64,000 bases of DNA from Salibacterium salarium (GCF_030813635.1 NZ_JAUSUM010000001.1:1116001-1180000), one strand, 5' to 3'; counted from the stretch's first letter, positions 36,662 to 46,071 are shown. Notes: generated from the sequence alone by a model not told the origin. Made by a program: numbers and translations.

Positions 36662-38307
36662 TAATAGATACTCCTTTCAATTTGGATTAGTTTTGATAAA
36701 TTTTGGAGTTCTGACTTAATATTTAGGAATGTTTGCTCTAGGCCTTTCTCGTTTTCTAGGTGTTCAGGTGTCATGATATTTATAGCTGTATTTGTATGAA
36801 TTTTATAAATGAAATTCATGAGTTCCATTAGATTGTCTCGATTTTTATTAACCTTTTTGATTATCTGGTCATGTTGCACTTTTAAATCATCTAAATCAAT
36901 TCGCCAGTGACTACAAAGCATACATTCCTTTGCTTCGCAACGAATAAGTGAATCGCTGCAATAGCCGATTTCTAATTTTCCTCTAAAACTAGATGTAGGT
37001 GATTCAAAGGCTTTTAGTTTAACATTTTCTGGAATATATCTAATATTTTTATCAAAACTCGACATGTTTTTATAGTTTTTAATTAACTTAAATACCTCGT
37101 TATCAATCCAGTACTCGCTGTGAAAGCTGTAATGATACTGTGCTGCAATTGTTCTATGCCCCCCTAAACGTGCAATTTCAACAGGTGAAATACCTTGCAT
37201 CATCAGTGAAATAAAAGCTATGTGGCGAGTGTCATTTGGGCTTAACTTTTGATTGAAAGGTACGTTAATTTGGTAATATTCATTAATGACTTCTTTGTAA
37301 AAACGGTCAAGTAACTTTTCTAAATTATTTTTATTGAAAGAATTGAGGTCTCGTTTTTGTAATTCTCTTCGTCCTGTGTTGTCGGCGTAAATTAAAGACC
37401 TATAAGAGATAAGTGTTTCACTTTCTCCATATTCTTTTGTGAGATCAATATATTTATTTAATAAGTGGTACATAACTTCGTTTATTTCAATTTTATTATA
37501 ATAATTAACACTATCGTTTAAAGGTTTCTTTATTCTAGTTATTGTTACAAAATATTTATTCCTTTCTTTCGAAAGACTATCCCTTTTTATTAAACAAAAT
37601 TCAGTAGATCTAATCGGAATTATCGTAGTTAAATTCCACCAAATTAAGATTGGATAGTAAAGGATTGTCTTTTTCAAAGTTTCTTCATCATCAAACATGC
37701 TATCTTTTTGGATGTCAGTAAAATATTTCTCTAAATAATATGAGAACGATAGGATATACTTAGATGAAGGCAATTGGATAGGATTTTTATCAAATTTAAT
37801 TTTTTTACGTGTATCGTATAAATTAGCAAGGTATTTACTTGAATTGTTAATTTCACTAAAGTCAAAAAAACTAAACACAGTAAACAGTACGTATGTTTTT
37901 TCATTATTGGTTATATGATCTTGGTGAAGCCATTCCACAAAATGGTTTACACGATCTAAAGAGAAAAAATCTGTAATATTGACTGCTATACAAAAATGAT
38001 GGAAATAGTGGATACACGTAGATGGTCGATATTTCTCAAGTAGTGACCCAATCCAACATTTAATTAGTAATAGATCGTCTTTGCTCAAATGGTTGTCAAT
38101 CTTTCCGAAATCTAGTTTTATAGTTCTTCCTGAACTATACTCATGCGAAAATATCCAAATGTCATCGTAAAGTGATTTCGATAGAAATACCCCTTTTGAT
38201 TTAAGTTCAAATATTAAATTGGTTGTGTAAGTAACTTCATACTCGGACAGATAGGAATTATCAAATGAAACATTAACTTTTGTAGTTGTATTATCACCCA
38301 TGATCAA
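36661..38307 (-). CDS. Tyrosine recombinase, third of three in the element (TnpB-like)
   Basis: 548 residues. The catalytic half has Arg233 in TTIIPIRSTEFCL, a beta-strand Lys in ITRIKKP, NDTRHIAFISLMMQG with Arg361 (Asn in place of the usual first His), GGHRTIAAQYHYSFH with His384 and the nucleophile candidate Tyr391 or Tyr393. A C-terminal cysteine cluster (CSDSLIRCEAKECMLCSHW) follows the catalytic domain and may bind zinc. It starts in an ATGA overlap with the upstream gene and ends in an overlap with the coiled-coil gene, so the module is tightly coupled. Confidence 0.85.
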   Translation of the reverse strand: MIMGDNTTTKVNVSFDNSYLSEYEVTYTTNLIFELKSKGVFLSKSLYDDIWIFSHEYSSGRTIKLDFGKIDNHLSKDDLLLIKCWIGSLLEKYRPSTCIHYFHHFCIAVNITDFFSLDRVNHFVEWLHQDHITNNEKTYVLFTVFSFFDFSEINNSSKYLANLYDTRKKIKFDKNPIQLPSSKYILSFSYYLEKYFTDIQKDSMFDDEETLKKTILYYPILIWWNLTTIIPIRSTEFCLIKRDSLSKERNKYFVTITRIKKPLNDSVNYYNKIEINEVMYHLLNKYIDLTKEYGESETLISYRSLIYADNTGRRELQKRDLNSFNKNNLEKLLDRFYKEVINEYYQINVPFNQKLSPNDTRHIAFISLMMQGISPVEIARLGGHRTIAAQYHYSFHSEYWIDNEVFKLIKNYKNMSSFDKNIRYIPENVKLKAFESPTSSFRGKLEIGYCSDSLIRCEAKECMLCSHWRIDLDDLKVQHDQIIKKVNKNRDNLMELMNFIYKIHTNTAINIMTPEHLENEKGLEQTFLNIKSELQNLSKLIQIERSIY

Positions 38308-41300
38308 TCAACTCCCTTGGGTGTATAAGTCGCGTATTCATGTATAGGTTTTACCGAATCAATTTCATTTAATAGATCTAGTAACTTTATATATCCTTGT
38401 TTGCTTCCCTTAAAAAAACTTAATACGACATCTTCGCCAAACTTATCAACCGCATCGTTTAAAAAATCTAGTTCCATAAACAATAGATTTACTTGTTTTA
38501 TCTTTTCAACTTCAAAATTAGTGTTGTTAAAGTCATCTTTAAACTGGCCTAGTGTATTTGTAACGTTTGAGACTATGTTAGCAGTGGCATAAAAATTTGG
38601 TACAGAATAGATGCAGTTCTTACAGTCTAAACCAGTATTAAGACAACCTTTCTCTGAAACTATACATTGAAAATCCTCGTCTTTCCCCGGTAAAAAGTTC
38701 TTTTGTAGCTTATTTAAGGTTTCAAATGCGTCGTCGGAACCTTTACTTATAAATAATTCTATTATAGATTTTTTTTGTTTAGTTACACTATTTAAAAAAC
38801 CTGCGGTGGCTTCAATATTATAAATATCTTTAAAAACTGACTTTAACTTTAGAATATTATTTGTTTCCTTTGTCAGATCGCTTGTATTTCCACAAACTAT
38901 TTCACTAAGTATTTTTGGTATGTAACCAAATATTCCACGATTAAATAAATTTATGGAGAGTGCATTAATATCTTCATTTGGGATTTTAATATATATATTG
39001 GTTGATTCTTCGCTTTTATGCGAACGAAGTCGCTGAGCGATCTTAAGGGCTGCACCACTATGTTTTTCCTTTTTTAGTAGTGTGTACATTATAGTAAGCA
39101 ATGTTCTATTCATCTTTCTGTTTTTGAATTTGAATTCTTCAGGAAACCCCTTAAAAAAATTATTGTTGTGTGTGTCGAGAAAATTATTCTTTTTATTATT
39201 GAAATTAATAATATTATCTAAAGTAGGGTAGAAATGTTGATTTATCAAATGACAAATTACATAGGCGTTCGCAACAGCGACTTTTATGTTATCAGATATA
39301 AAAAAGTTATTGTTAGCCTTAGTTTTAGAAACCGTGTATTCCTTTGTTAAAAGCAAATTGACGATTTTATCTACCTCATCGTCGGCAAGAGTTCTATTTC
39401 TAAACTCTTTTAAAGACTTTATATTTAGAAAAGTAATATCAATCATTTTTAGGTTACATATATCTCTATGTCTCCAGGCATTGCTTAGGTGTAATAATAT
39501 ATAAAGCCAAGAATAGGCATATTCATTACAAAGCTTTGATGTATCAGGGGAGCTTCTGAGTAAACCGTCATTTATTGCAGGCACCCTATGACTAAGGTTG
39601 TTTACATATGAGTAAACTTCCTTAAAAGTAGAGTAGTCGTATATCTCCGTGTCGTGATCTACTGACTTTTTGGATGTAAATGTTTTTTTATTTTTTTGTA
39701 TCCTAAATGAACTTTTGATATTATCTTGAATTAATCCATAATAGAGTTTATTAATAAAAGGGATTAAAATATTGCGATGGCTAATTGGAATATTTGAATT
39801 TAGTAAACCAATATTTATATCATTGCTCGATTTTAGATGTAGCTCCGAATCCAAAATAAAGTCCGTTAATAACACAGTGCATTTAACTAATGTATTTATA
39901 AAATAAGGTAAAGTTTCTTTTGCTTTATTGTTATATAGAATAGAATCATTGCAGTAATTAAACCAATATTGTTGCGTAATTGATGATTTTTCGTGAAATT
40001 TAATGCCATTTATTTTTAGTAGTTCGTAAAAAGCTGAAAGTGGTTCATTGTATGATATGGAGTCTAAAAGTTCTTGATGTTCTTTCTTTTGTAATAAAAT
40101 TTCGTACTCTGATTTAGGAAAAAGTAAGAATGTTGGAGAGCTTTTATTGAAAGCGTATCTTTCGATACCCGTTGGCTTTTTTCTATTTTTAAAGTACCTA
40201 AAGTAATGGTCTCCAAGTGTTTTGGAAACCAAAGACGAAGGTACATACTTCTCTAAAATATTTTGTTTTAGTTTAGATAAATTATTTATTTCTTCTTTAC
40301 TGTAATAGGTGGTATTGTGGAAGTAATAAAATGATAGTTTAGCTTCTTTTCTAATAGCGGTAAGTTCACTATTTGAAATTTTCAAAAGTTGTAAGCTTTG
40401 TTTTTTTGAATAGAATTTCTCCTTTTCCCCAAGATAAAGCCATGTATCATCTTTGTTAAACATTTCAATAATCTTTTTTCGTTCATAAAACTTTAATCTA
40501 ATGTGTAAATCAATCTGTTCAATGTTATGATAATTGATCAAAAAGTTTAATTGATGGAAAGTAATATTATATTGATTAATCACTTCTTTATTAGAAAGAT
40601 AATTAGCCAAGAATTCATTGATATGATCTTTTTTGAAATAAATATTATCTCCTAAAAGTTGCTTACCTGTTTTAAAATAATTAATATCCCACTTTTCACA
40701 TACTTCAAATAAACTAGGGACAAAGTTAGCTTTTAAAATGGAAATTGAAGTCTTATTCATACCAAATAATTTTCTAATCTCTGTAAATGTATAGTAGTTC
40801 TTTGATAAATTTAGATTTTTCCTATAAAACGATGAAAGAGAATGGTACTCTACATATAAAACTCTATCGCGATTCCTAAAATGTTTAATTGAATTTTCAA
40901 GACAGAGTTTATGCAAAGTTTCATTTTTATTAACTAATTCCGAAAAAATACTACTTTTAATTATAGTTGTTCCTTTGATCCATTTAGCTTTAAGTTCTTT
41001 AGGAGCAAAGTTTTTTGATAAAACTTTTGCTTTAGTTAAATCGGATTTAGGGATGTATTCTGTATTTTTTGAGATTCTGATTAAATTTACATCCTCGGTG
41101 TGTACAATGTTTTCGTAGATAAAAATATTGATGTTTAATTTGTGCAAAATTTCGTCTTTATGATATACATTATCAATAAATTTTTCCACATCTGATTTAT
41201 TGAAATATAAGGAATCCCTGTAGTTAACAGTATGTATTTTATATAATTGATTACACTTGGAAAGTATTTCGAATAAATGTTCCCTATAAGATGCACAACT

Positions 41301-41534
41301 AGACGATCTACAAACAGTTTTTAGAAAACTATCTGTACTTAAATAGTTTTCCGATATGTTCTTTTCAATCTTAACAACTTTCATTATTTCATCACGATTA
41401 AAATAGGCTATATTGTTAATTCTGTTAACAGTAAGATGGCCCTCCTGGATTAGAAGTTTAACTTTATTCTTAGTGACAGGGATATTATGTTTATTGTAAT
41501 AAAATGAGGACAAATCAATATGATTATCTTCCAA
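38304..41534 (-). CDS. Giant tyrosine recombinase with repetitive N-terminal region
   Basis: 1076 residues, far longer than ordinary recombinases (Tn554 TnpB is about 630). Catalytic part: Arg688 in NAWRHRDICNL, Lys in SKTKANNNFFI, Arg810 in RKMNRTLLTIM (Lys807 where His is usual), His839 in RLRSHKSEES and Tyr848 in TNIYIKI. A cysteine cluster follows near 960-985 (CIVSEKGC, then CKNC). The first 480 or so residues contain about eight imperfect units of 45-75 residues, each ending in a wing-like pattern: IAYFNRDEI, SLYFNKSDV, TEYIPKSDL, NIYFKKDHI, TTYYSKEEI. They look like serial excisionase/MerR-type winged-helix modules, suggesting extended DNA contacts. Very AT-rich coding. Confidence 0.8.
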   Translation of the reverse strand: MEDNHIDLSSFYYNKHNIPVTKNKVKLLIQEGHLTVNRINNIAYFNRDEIMKVVKIEKNISENYLSTDSFLKTVCRSSSCASYREHLFEILSKCNQLYKIHTVNYRDSLYFNKSDVEKFIDNVYHKDEILHKLNINIFIYENIVHTEDVNLIRISKNTEYIPKSDLTKAKVLSKNFAPKELKAKWIKGTTIIKSSIFSELVNKNETLHKLCLENSIKHFRNRDRVLYVEYHSLSSFYRKNLNLSKNYYTFTEIRKLFGMNKTSISILKANFVPSLFEVCEKWDINYFKTGKQLLGDNIYFKKDHINEFLANYLSNKEVINQYNITFHQLNFLINYHNIEQIDLHIRLKFYERKKIIEMFNKDDTWLYLGEKEKFYSKKQSLQLLKISNSELTAIRKEAKLSFYYFHNTTYYSKEEINNLSKLKQNILEKYVPSSLVSKTLGDHYFRYFKNRKKPTGIERYAFNKSSPTFLLFPKSEYEILLQKKEHQELLDSISYNEPLSAFYELLKINGIKFHEKSSITQQYWFNYCNDSILYNNKAKETLPYFINTLVKCTVLLTDFILDSELHLKSSNDINIGLLNSNIPISHRNILIPFINKLYYGLIQDNIKSSFRIQKNKKTFTSKKSVDHDTEIYDYSTFKEVYSYVNNLSHRVPAINDGLLRSSPDTSKLCNEYAYSWLYILLHLSNAWRHRDICNLKMIDITFLNIKSLKEFRNRTLADDEVDKIVNLLLTKEYTVSKTKANNNFFISDNIKVAVANAYVICHLINQHFYPTLDNIINFNNKKNNFLDTHNNNFFKGFPEEFKFKNRKMNRTLLTIMYTLLKKEKHSGAALKIAQRLRSHKSEESTNIYIKIPNEDINALSINLFNRGIFGYIPKILSEIVCGNTSDLTKETNNILKLKSVFKDIYNIEATAGFLNSVTKQKKSIIELFISKGSDDAFETLNKLQKNFLPGKDEDFQCIVSEKGCLNTGLDCKNCIYSVPNFYATANIVSNVTNTLGQFKDDFNNTNFEVEKIKQVNLLFMELDFLNDAVDKFGEDVVLSFFKGSKQGYIKLLDLLNEIDSVKPIHEYATYTPKGVD

Positions 41535-41570
41535 ATTTATTTTCCTCCTGTGATTGTTTCAGTATTCTTT

Positions 41571-42815
41571 TTAGTTTTGGAAATATTTTTCACTTAATTT
41601 AGTAACTCGAGGCAAATTGTCTTTGATTGCATTAATAGTTGTTTTTTCGTCTACATACTCCATGGATGAATTAATATTAGTATCACCTCTAGCAATAGCT
41701 ATTTGAGTAGGGGTAAGTTTCATGTCAAACAGTATATTACTGTATATTCCTCGGCCTATATGAGTCGACCAATAACTTTCGCTTAACAACGTGTAATCAT
41801 CATATCTTCCTTGCTTTAATAATTCCTCCAAAAAACGCTTTTTCACTTTATTGAACCTTCGATCATAAACCTTACCAGACATTGGATTGCCATCTTTATT
41901 TATAAATATTGCCTGTTTATTTTTAGGTTTCATATTTTGAAGGTAATCCATATGTTCAAAATAAACTTCCCAAACTAAAGGTATATCCATTATCGTCTGT
42001 TTACAGAGCCTATGGCTAAGATAGTTTGTTCTTTTCGGAAACTCGTTTGAAGTATCCTCTAAATGTTGAAATAGGATATGTCTATTATCCTTTATGTGAA
42101 CCATCATGGATTCAGTTGGAATTACCTCCAAATCTATTTTAGTAACGTTTACAATCTCGCCTCTACGTAATCCACCATAAAATTGAAAACAAATACCTAG
42201 TGCAATATCCGGTGAAACAGCTCTAGCCACTTGTATGAATAAGATCATAAGCTCGTAACGATTTTTGCCGAAATCTTTTAGTTTTAAAATAGTATTTGAT
42301 TTCTTTGAAGAAGGATATTTAGTTTGAAGGTGACTTCTTTTAAATAATGATTTAACCGTTCTTCTATCTTTATAATAATTAAATTCAACCTTTATATCTT
42401 CATTAATATAGTTCTTCTCGCTTAAAAACACAAAAAAATCAGTAAGTACACCTTCATACAATTTAATTGTGTTCTTTGATAAACCATTTCTTGTTAGATG
42501 AGAAATATAATTGCTGCCATGATATAGATTCAAATTCTTTAAACCTGTAATTGATAGCTGCATGAACAATTTATCTTTCTTAGCTATTGATTTAAGAATA
42601 TAGTTTAGAAAACGACATACTACTCTAGCTGGTAACAATTGTGAATTTAATGATTTTCCGTGGTATGCGAATTTTACAGTTATAAATTCGGTAATCGGGT
42701 GAGGTACTTGGATGTTTGTTCTTAGATCATGTACCATTATCGATACGATTTTATTATTACCATAAACCTCTTTAATCTCCTTTACAATAAACCTGCAGGA
42801 TTCACTTAGCTCCAT
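41571..42815 (-). CDS. Tyrosine recombinase, first gene of the recombinase operon (TnpA-like)
   Basis: 414 residues. A SAM-like core-binding region (about 100-140, NGLSKNTIKLYEGVLTDFFVF) precedes the catalytic domain: Arg217 in YGGLRRGEIVNV, STHIGRGIYSN with His352 and Arg355, IAIARGDTNINSSMEYV with Asp378 where His is usual and nucleophile Tyr387. It is the gene nearest the right end, as tnpA is in Tn554 (361 residues there). AGGGGTAGG precedes the ATG at 42815. Its promoter must lie in the 190 bases up to the right junction. Confidence 0.88.
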   Translation of the reverse strand: MELSESCRFIVKEIKEVYGNNKIVSIMVHDLRTNIQVPHPITEFITVKFAYHGKSLNSQLLPARVVCRFLNYILKSIAKKDKLFMQLSITGLKNLNLYHGSNYISHLTRNGLSKNTIKLYEGVLTDFFVFLSEKNYINEDIKVEFNYYKDRRTVKSLFKRSHLQTKYPSSKKSNTILKLKDFGKNRYELMILFIQVARAVSPDIALGICFQFYGGLRRGEIVNVTKIDLEVIPTESMMVHIKDNRHILFQHLEDTSNEFPKRTNYLSHRLCKQTIMDIPLVWEVYFEHMDYLQNMKPKNKQAIFINKDGNPMSGKVYDRRFNKVKKRFLEELLKQGRYDDYTLLSESYWSTHIGRGIYSNILFDMKLTPTQIAIARGDTNINSSMEYVDEKTTINAIKDNLPRVTKLSEKYFQN

Positions 42816-42913
42816 ATGATCAACCTACCCCTAGTTTTGTTACTTCCTTATATTTTAGCTTTTTATAGTATTTATTGCTACATGCTACATTTAGCCTTTA
42901 TACTTTTAAGTTT

Positions 42914-42924
42914 GGCGAAATTAA
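42914..42924 (+). repeat. GGCGAAATTAA terminal repeat, right copy
   Basis: Identical to the 11-mer at 22741-22751 and the complement of 22719-22729. It lies about 80 bases inside the right junction, as the left hairpin lies 55-88 bases inside the left one. Confidence 0.5.
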
Positions 42925-42990
42925 AAACAAAGTAACATCAACGGATAAATGATATTAATTGTTGCGTATAACTATTAACGCCTCAAAGTG

Positions 42991-42998
42991 TACCTATA
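42991..42998 (+). repeat. Right terminal inverted repeat TACCTATA
   Basis: Reverse complement of 22663-22670, six bases before the resumed radC codons. Confidence 0.5.
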
Positions 42999-43004
42999 AG
43001 CCTC

Positions 43005-43163
43005 CATAACCACCCATCCGGAGATCCAGCCCCAAGTAATGAAGATATAGAAGTGACAAAACGATTAATAGAATGTGGTCATATATTAGGAATTGAAGTG
43101 CTTGATCACATTATTATTGGTGATCGAAAATTCAGCAGTTTGAAAGAAAAAGGGTACATTTAA
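43005..43163 (+). pseudogene. radC: radC, 3' part, beyond the mobile element
   Basis: Begins in frame at CAT 43005 with [20 protein letters not shown], the JAMM metal-binding motif, and runs to [20 protein letters not shown] and a TAA stop. Together with 22130-22663 it completes RadC without any missing residue. There is no start codon or ribosome site for separate expression. The sequence shows no decay, so the insertion is recent or the intact gene is regenerated by excision in part of the population. Confidence 0.95.
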
Positions 43164-43462
43164 ATTTAGTTTCTTCCTCCTGCCTTTCTACTCTTGATGA
43201 ATACACATATTTCTTATAAACTATTTAAGTTGAGAATCTTTATGAATTAAAATAATAAGGAAAACAATAAGATAAAATTGTGAAAGAAAATGGAAAGTCT
43301 ATGTTTTTCATATTGTTTTCAGTATAATAAGGAATAGTGAATATTTTCACTTCGTATAATGACTAAAAGATGGATACTAAAATGTGCGGTAAGAAAAGCC
43401 GGACAACGTGAAGAGAATAAATAGGAAACAGAGTTTGCAAAGGATGAAGGGAGATACATAGG

Positions 43463-44506
43463 ATGTTTGGTGGTTTTTCGAAAGACTTGGGAATTGATTT
43501 GGGTACGGCCAATACACTGGTATATGTAAAAGGTAAAGGTGTTATTGTACGTGAACCTTCCGTTGTAGCCATGCGGACAGACGCGGGAACAATTGAAGCG
43601 GTAGGAAATGATGCCAAAAATATGATTGGACGAACACCGGGGAATATTGTAGCTGTACGCCCTATGAAAGACGGGGTTATTGCCGATTTTGATACGACAG
43701 CAACAATGATGAAGTACTTTATCCAGCAAGCGCAACGAACGAGATCGATTTTTACCCGCAAACCTAACGTTATGGTTTGTGTACCTTCCGGGATAACCGC
43801 TGTTGAGAAGAGGGCTGTAGAAGATGCCACGAAACAGGCTGGAGCTCGAGAAGCATATACGATTGAAGAGCCGTTTGCTTCTGCCATTGGTGCTGATTTA
43901 CCAGTGTGGGAACCAACAGGAAGTATGGTTGTCGACATTGGTGGTGGAACGACTGAAGTGGCCATCATTTCATTAGGTGGGATTGTTACAAGCCAATCAA
44001 TTCGGATTGCAGGAGATGAAATGGATGAATCGATTATTCATTATATAAAGAAAACGTACAATCTGATGATTGGGGAGAGAACAGCAGAAACGTTGAAAAT
44101 GGAAATCGGTGCGGCTGGGACTCCTGTAGGAATTGATAATTTAGACATTAGAGGACGGGATCTTGTTTCAGGACTGCCTAAGACGATTTCTGTTTCCGCC
44201 GAGGAAATTTCTGATTCATTGGCCGATACGGTGAATGCTATTGTGGAAACAGTCAAAAGTACATTAGAGCAAACACCGCCGGAATTATCAGCCGATATTA
44301 TGGATCGCGGAATAGTCTTAACAGGCGGCGGTGCGATGTTACGTAATATTGATAGGGTGTTGAGTGATGAAACGAATATGCCTGTATTAGTGGCAGAAGA
44401 ACCATTGGACTGTGTAGCACTTGGTACTGGCAGGGCGCTTGAGAATTTACATCTATTCCGGTCGAAGGCGGGGATAACCGCTAGGTCAAACCGGGACACG
44501 TTGTAA
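43463..44506 (+). CDS. mreB: Rod-shape determining actin-like protein
   Basis: 347 residues. Actin-fold marks: phosphate-1 [17 protein letters not shown], connect/phosphate-2 [20 protein letters not shown], adenosine motif [18 protein letters not shown]. MreB filaments guide lateral wall synthesis with MreC and MreD. GAAGGGAG precedes ATG 43463. Two TATAAT boxes (43323-43328, 43355-43360) upstream may belong to its own promoters, useful because radC readthrough is broken by the element. Confidence 0.97.
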   Translation: MFGGFSKDLGIDLGTANTLVYVKGKGVIVREPSVVAMRTDAGTIEAVGNDAKNMIGRTPGNIVAVRPMKDGVIADFDTTATMMKYFIQQAQRTRSIFTRKPNVMVCVPSGITAVEKRAVEDATKQAGAREAYTIEEPFASAIGADLPVWEPTGSMVVDIGGGTTEVAIISLGGIVTSQSIRIAGDEMDESIIHYIKKTYNLMIGERTAETLKMEIGAAGTPVGIDNLDIRGRDLVSGLPKTISVSAEEISDSLADTVNAIVETVKSTLEQTPPELSADIMDRGIVLTGGGAMLRNIDRVLSDETNMPVLVAEEPLDCVALGTGRALENLHLFRSKAGITARSNRDTL

Positions 44507-44520
44507 AGTAGGTGTAAGAT

Positions 44521-45477
44521 ATGCCCCACTTTTTTTCTAACAAACGACTCATTTTATTAATGGTAAGTATTATTGTCTTAGTAGCTTTAATAGGCTTTTC
44601 GATGCGCGAACGAGAATCAGCAACCTGGCCGGAAAAATTTGTCCGTGATTCTACAGGAGTCGTTCAATCCGTATTAAGTCGTCCCGCTCATTTTGTAGCG
44701 GGTTTCTTTGGAGACATCGTTGATGTTACAAATGTGTACGAAGAAAATAAGCTGTTGAAATCTCGTATGGAAGAATTTGCTTCGTTATCGGCTGAGTTAG
44801 AGAGTACAAAACAAGAAAACGATACGTTAAAAGAAATGATTGATTCAAAAGAAAGTTTAATGAATTACACAACCCGATCTGCTTTGGTTATTCACCGGAC
44901 TCCTGATCGTTGGACAGAGACGATTGGTATAAATAAAGGGGCTCAAGATGGCTTGGAGAAAGATATGGCGGTTGTAACTTCTGAAGGACTGATTGGAAAG
45001 GTTGATACGGCATCAGAGTTCACTTCTACTGTTCAGTTGTTATCGGATGGAAATCGGACAAATCGAGTATCGGCTATGGTAAATACAGACAATGAGCCCG
45101 TTTATGCTTTTATAGAAGGCTGGGATGAAGAACGGGAAGGATTAATGCTTCGAAAAATTGAGTCAGACGCAGAAATCGAAGAAGGTCAAATGGTGATGAC
45201 TTCAGGACTTGGTGGTGTTTTTCCGCGCGGTCTTGCGATAGGTGAAATTACATCTATTAGTCCTGATGAATACGGTTTGACTTATAATGCTTTGATAGAA
45301 CCGGCAGCTGATTACTATAATTTGGAACAAGTCAATGTGATTGAACGAACAAGTGAAACGCTGGATGAGGATATTGAAGAGCAGACAGATGATGAGGAAG
45401 ATGGAGAAGACGGAGAAGATGACGAAGATCCGATTGAACTTGAAGAAGATGACTTTGAGAGCGGGGGTACATCATGA
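44521..45477 (+). CDS. mreC: Rod-shape determining protein MreC
   Basis: 318 residues. One N-terminal membrane helix (LILLMVSIIVLVALIGF), a coiled-coil (about 75-110, LLKSRMEEFASLSAELESTK) and the extracellular MreC beta-barrel domain (WTETIGINKGAQDGLEKDMA; VVTSEGLIGKVDTASEF; MVMTSGLGGVFPRGLAIGEI). The last 35 residues are an acidic tail (TDDEEDGEDGEDDEDPIELE), not usual in B. subtilis MreC and in line with a salt-adapted surface. The stop overlaps the start of mreD (ATGA). Confidence 0.95.
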   Translation: MPHFFSNKRLILLMVSIIVLVALIGFSMRERESATWPEKFVRDSTGVVQSVLSRPAHFVAGFFGDIVDVTNVYEENKLLKSRMEEFASLSAELESTKQENDTLKEMIDSKESLMNYTTRSALVIHRTPDRWTETIGINKGAQDGLEKDMAVVTSEGLIGKVDTASEFTSTVQLLSDGNRTNRVSAMVNTDNEPVYAFIEGWDEEREGLMLRKIESDAEIEEGQMVMTSGLGGVFPRGLAIGEITSISPDEYGLTYNALIEPAADYYNLEQVNVIERTSETLDEDIEEQTDDEEDGEDGEDDEDPIELEEDDFESGGTS

Positions 45478-45998
45478 TTCGTTTTGGACTCCCTTTGTTA
45501 GTGTTTGCCTTATTTCTGATAGAAGGAACGCTATTTCAAATTTTTGTTCCTCCTTCGTTTGAACGTGAGATTGTGCTCGTTCCCCGGTTAACATTAATAG
45601 CTATCGTCATGATTTCTATCTTCCGCGGAGCTGGTCTTGGAATGCTCTATGGCGTCGTAGTTGGTTTATTTTATGACTTTGTATATACTGATTTAATTGG
45701 TGTATATATGTTCAGCTTAGGTTTTGTAGCATATATTAGTTCATTCACCTTCACAGCAGTACGAACGAGCTATTGGTGGCAGTTCCTTATTACTCTTGGA
45801 GCTCTGTTTGTACTAGAATGGATGACGTATGGATTGCATTATGTCATAGGCAATACTGATATTATATTTGAAGAATTTTTTATGACAAGAATGCTTCCAT
45901 CATGGATGTTGAACGGTTTAGTTGCACTATTATTGCTTTATCCTTTTCAACAATTTTTTCATAAATTAAAAGAATTGGAAGAGTTACAGCAACGATAA
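45474..45998 (+). CDS. mreD: Rod-shape determining protein MreD
   Basis: 174 residues, five or six hydrophobic segments (FGLPLLVFALFLIEGTLFQI; LTLIAIVMISIFRGAGLGML; FLITLGALFVLEWMTYG; WMLNGLVALLLLYPF). GVVVGLFYDFVYTDLIGVYM is the conserved MreD core. It forms the elongasome membrane complex with MreC. Translation is coupled to mreC by a 4-base overlap. Confidence 0.95.
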   Translation: MIRFGLPLLVFALFLIEGTLFQIFVPPSFEREIVLVPRLTLIAIVMISIFRGAGLGMLYGVVVGLFYDFVYTDLIGVYMFSLGFVAYISSFTFTAVRTSYWWQFLITLGALFVLEWMTYGLHYVIGNTDIIFEEFFMTRMLPSWMLNGLVALLLLYPFQQFFHKLKELEELQQR

Positions 45999-46034
45999 AC
46001 TTTCATTTCTTTCAAGAGTTTTACGATAATAGCA

Positions 46035-46071
46035 GGATTTCATGAAGAAAATGTGGAAGTTAATGAAATCC
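46035..46071. other. Perfect 9-bp inverted repeat between mreD and minC
   Basis: GGATTTCAT (46035-46043) and ATGAAATCC (46063-46071) with a 19-base loop. There is no T tract, so it is not a standard terminator; it could be an operator or an RNA processing or stability element within the mre-min operon. Confidence 0.35.

Larger units (their letters stand above)
22664..43004. mobile_element. Tn554-like integrative element in radC carrying a defence island (about 20.3 kb)
   Basis: Limits are inferred from the split radC: host codons end at CAT 22661-22663 and resume at CAT 43005-43007, and joining them gives a continuous 229-residue RadC, close to the recalled 231 of B. subtilis. Only CATA is common to both junctions, so there is no long target duplication. 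The right end encodes three tyrosine recombinases and a coiled-coil protein, the tnpA-tnpB-tnpC plan; Tn554 of staphylococci also inserts into radC. The left 13 kb holds the cargo on the plus strand: DUF5839-like/HEPN pair, Gabija, type I restriction-modification. Ends carry GGCGAAATTA repeats and an 8-base inverted repeat. No resistance gene is present. The exact crossover base is not fixed without an empty site. Confidence 0.9.

Noticed and set aside
39286-39504. Plus-strand small frame within the giant recombinase gene
   Set aside because: Contained in a 1076-residue gene on the other strand with readable catalytic motifs; no ribosome site.
22664-43004. The inserted region as a prophage
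   Set aside because: No capsid, terminase, portal, tail or lysis genes are present; all genes fit recombination or defence.
22664-43004. The inserted region as a conjugative element (ICE)
   Set aside because: No relaxase, coupling protein or type IV secretion genes found in the interval.
43363-43968. Long minus-strand open frame opposite mreB
   Set aside because: It lies wholly over the well-supported mreB gene and has no family features; an antisense shadow.
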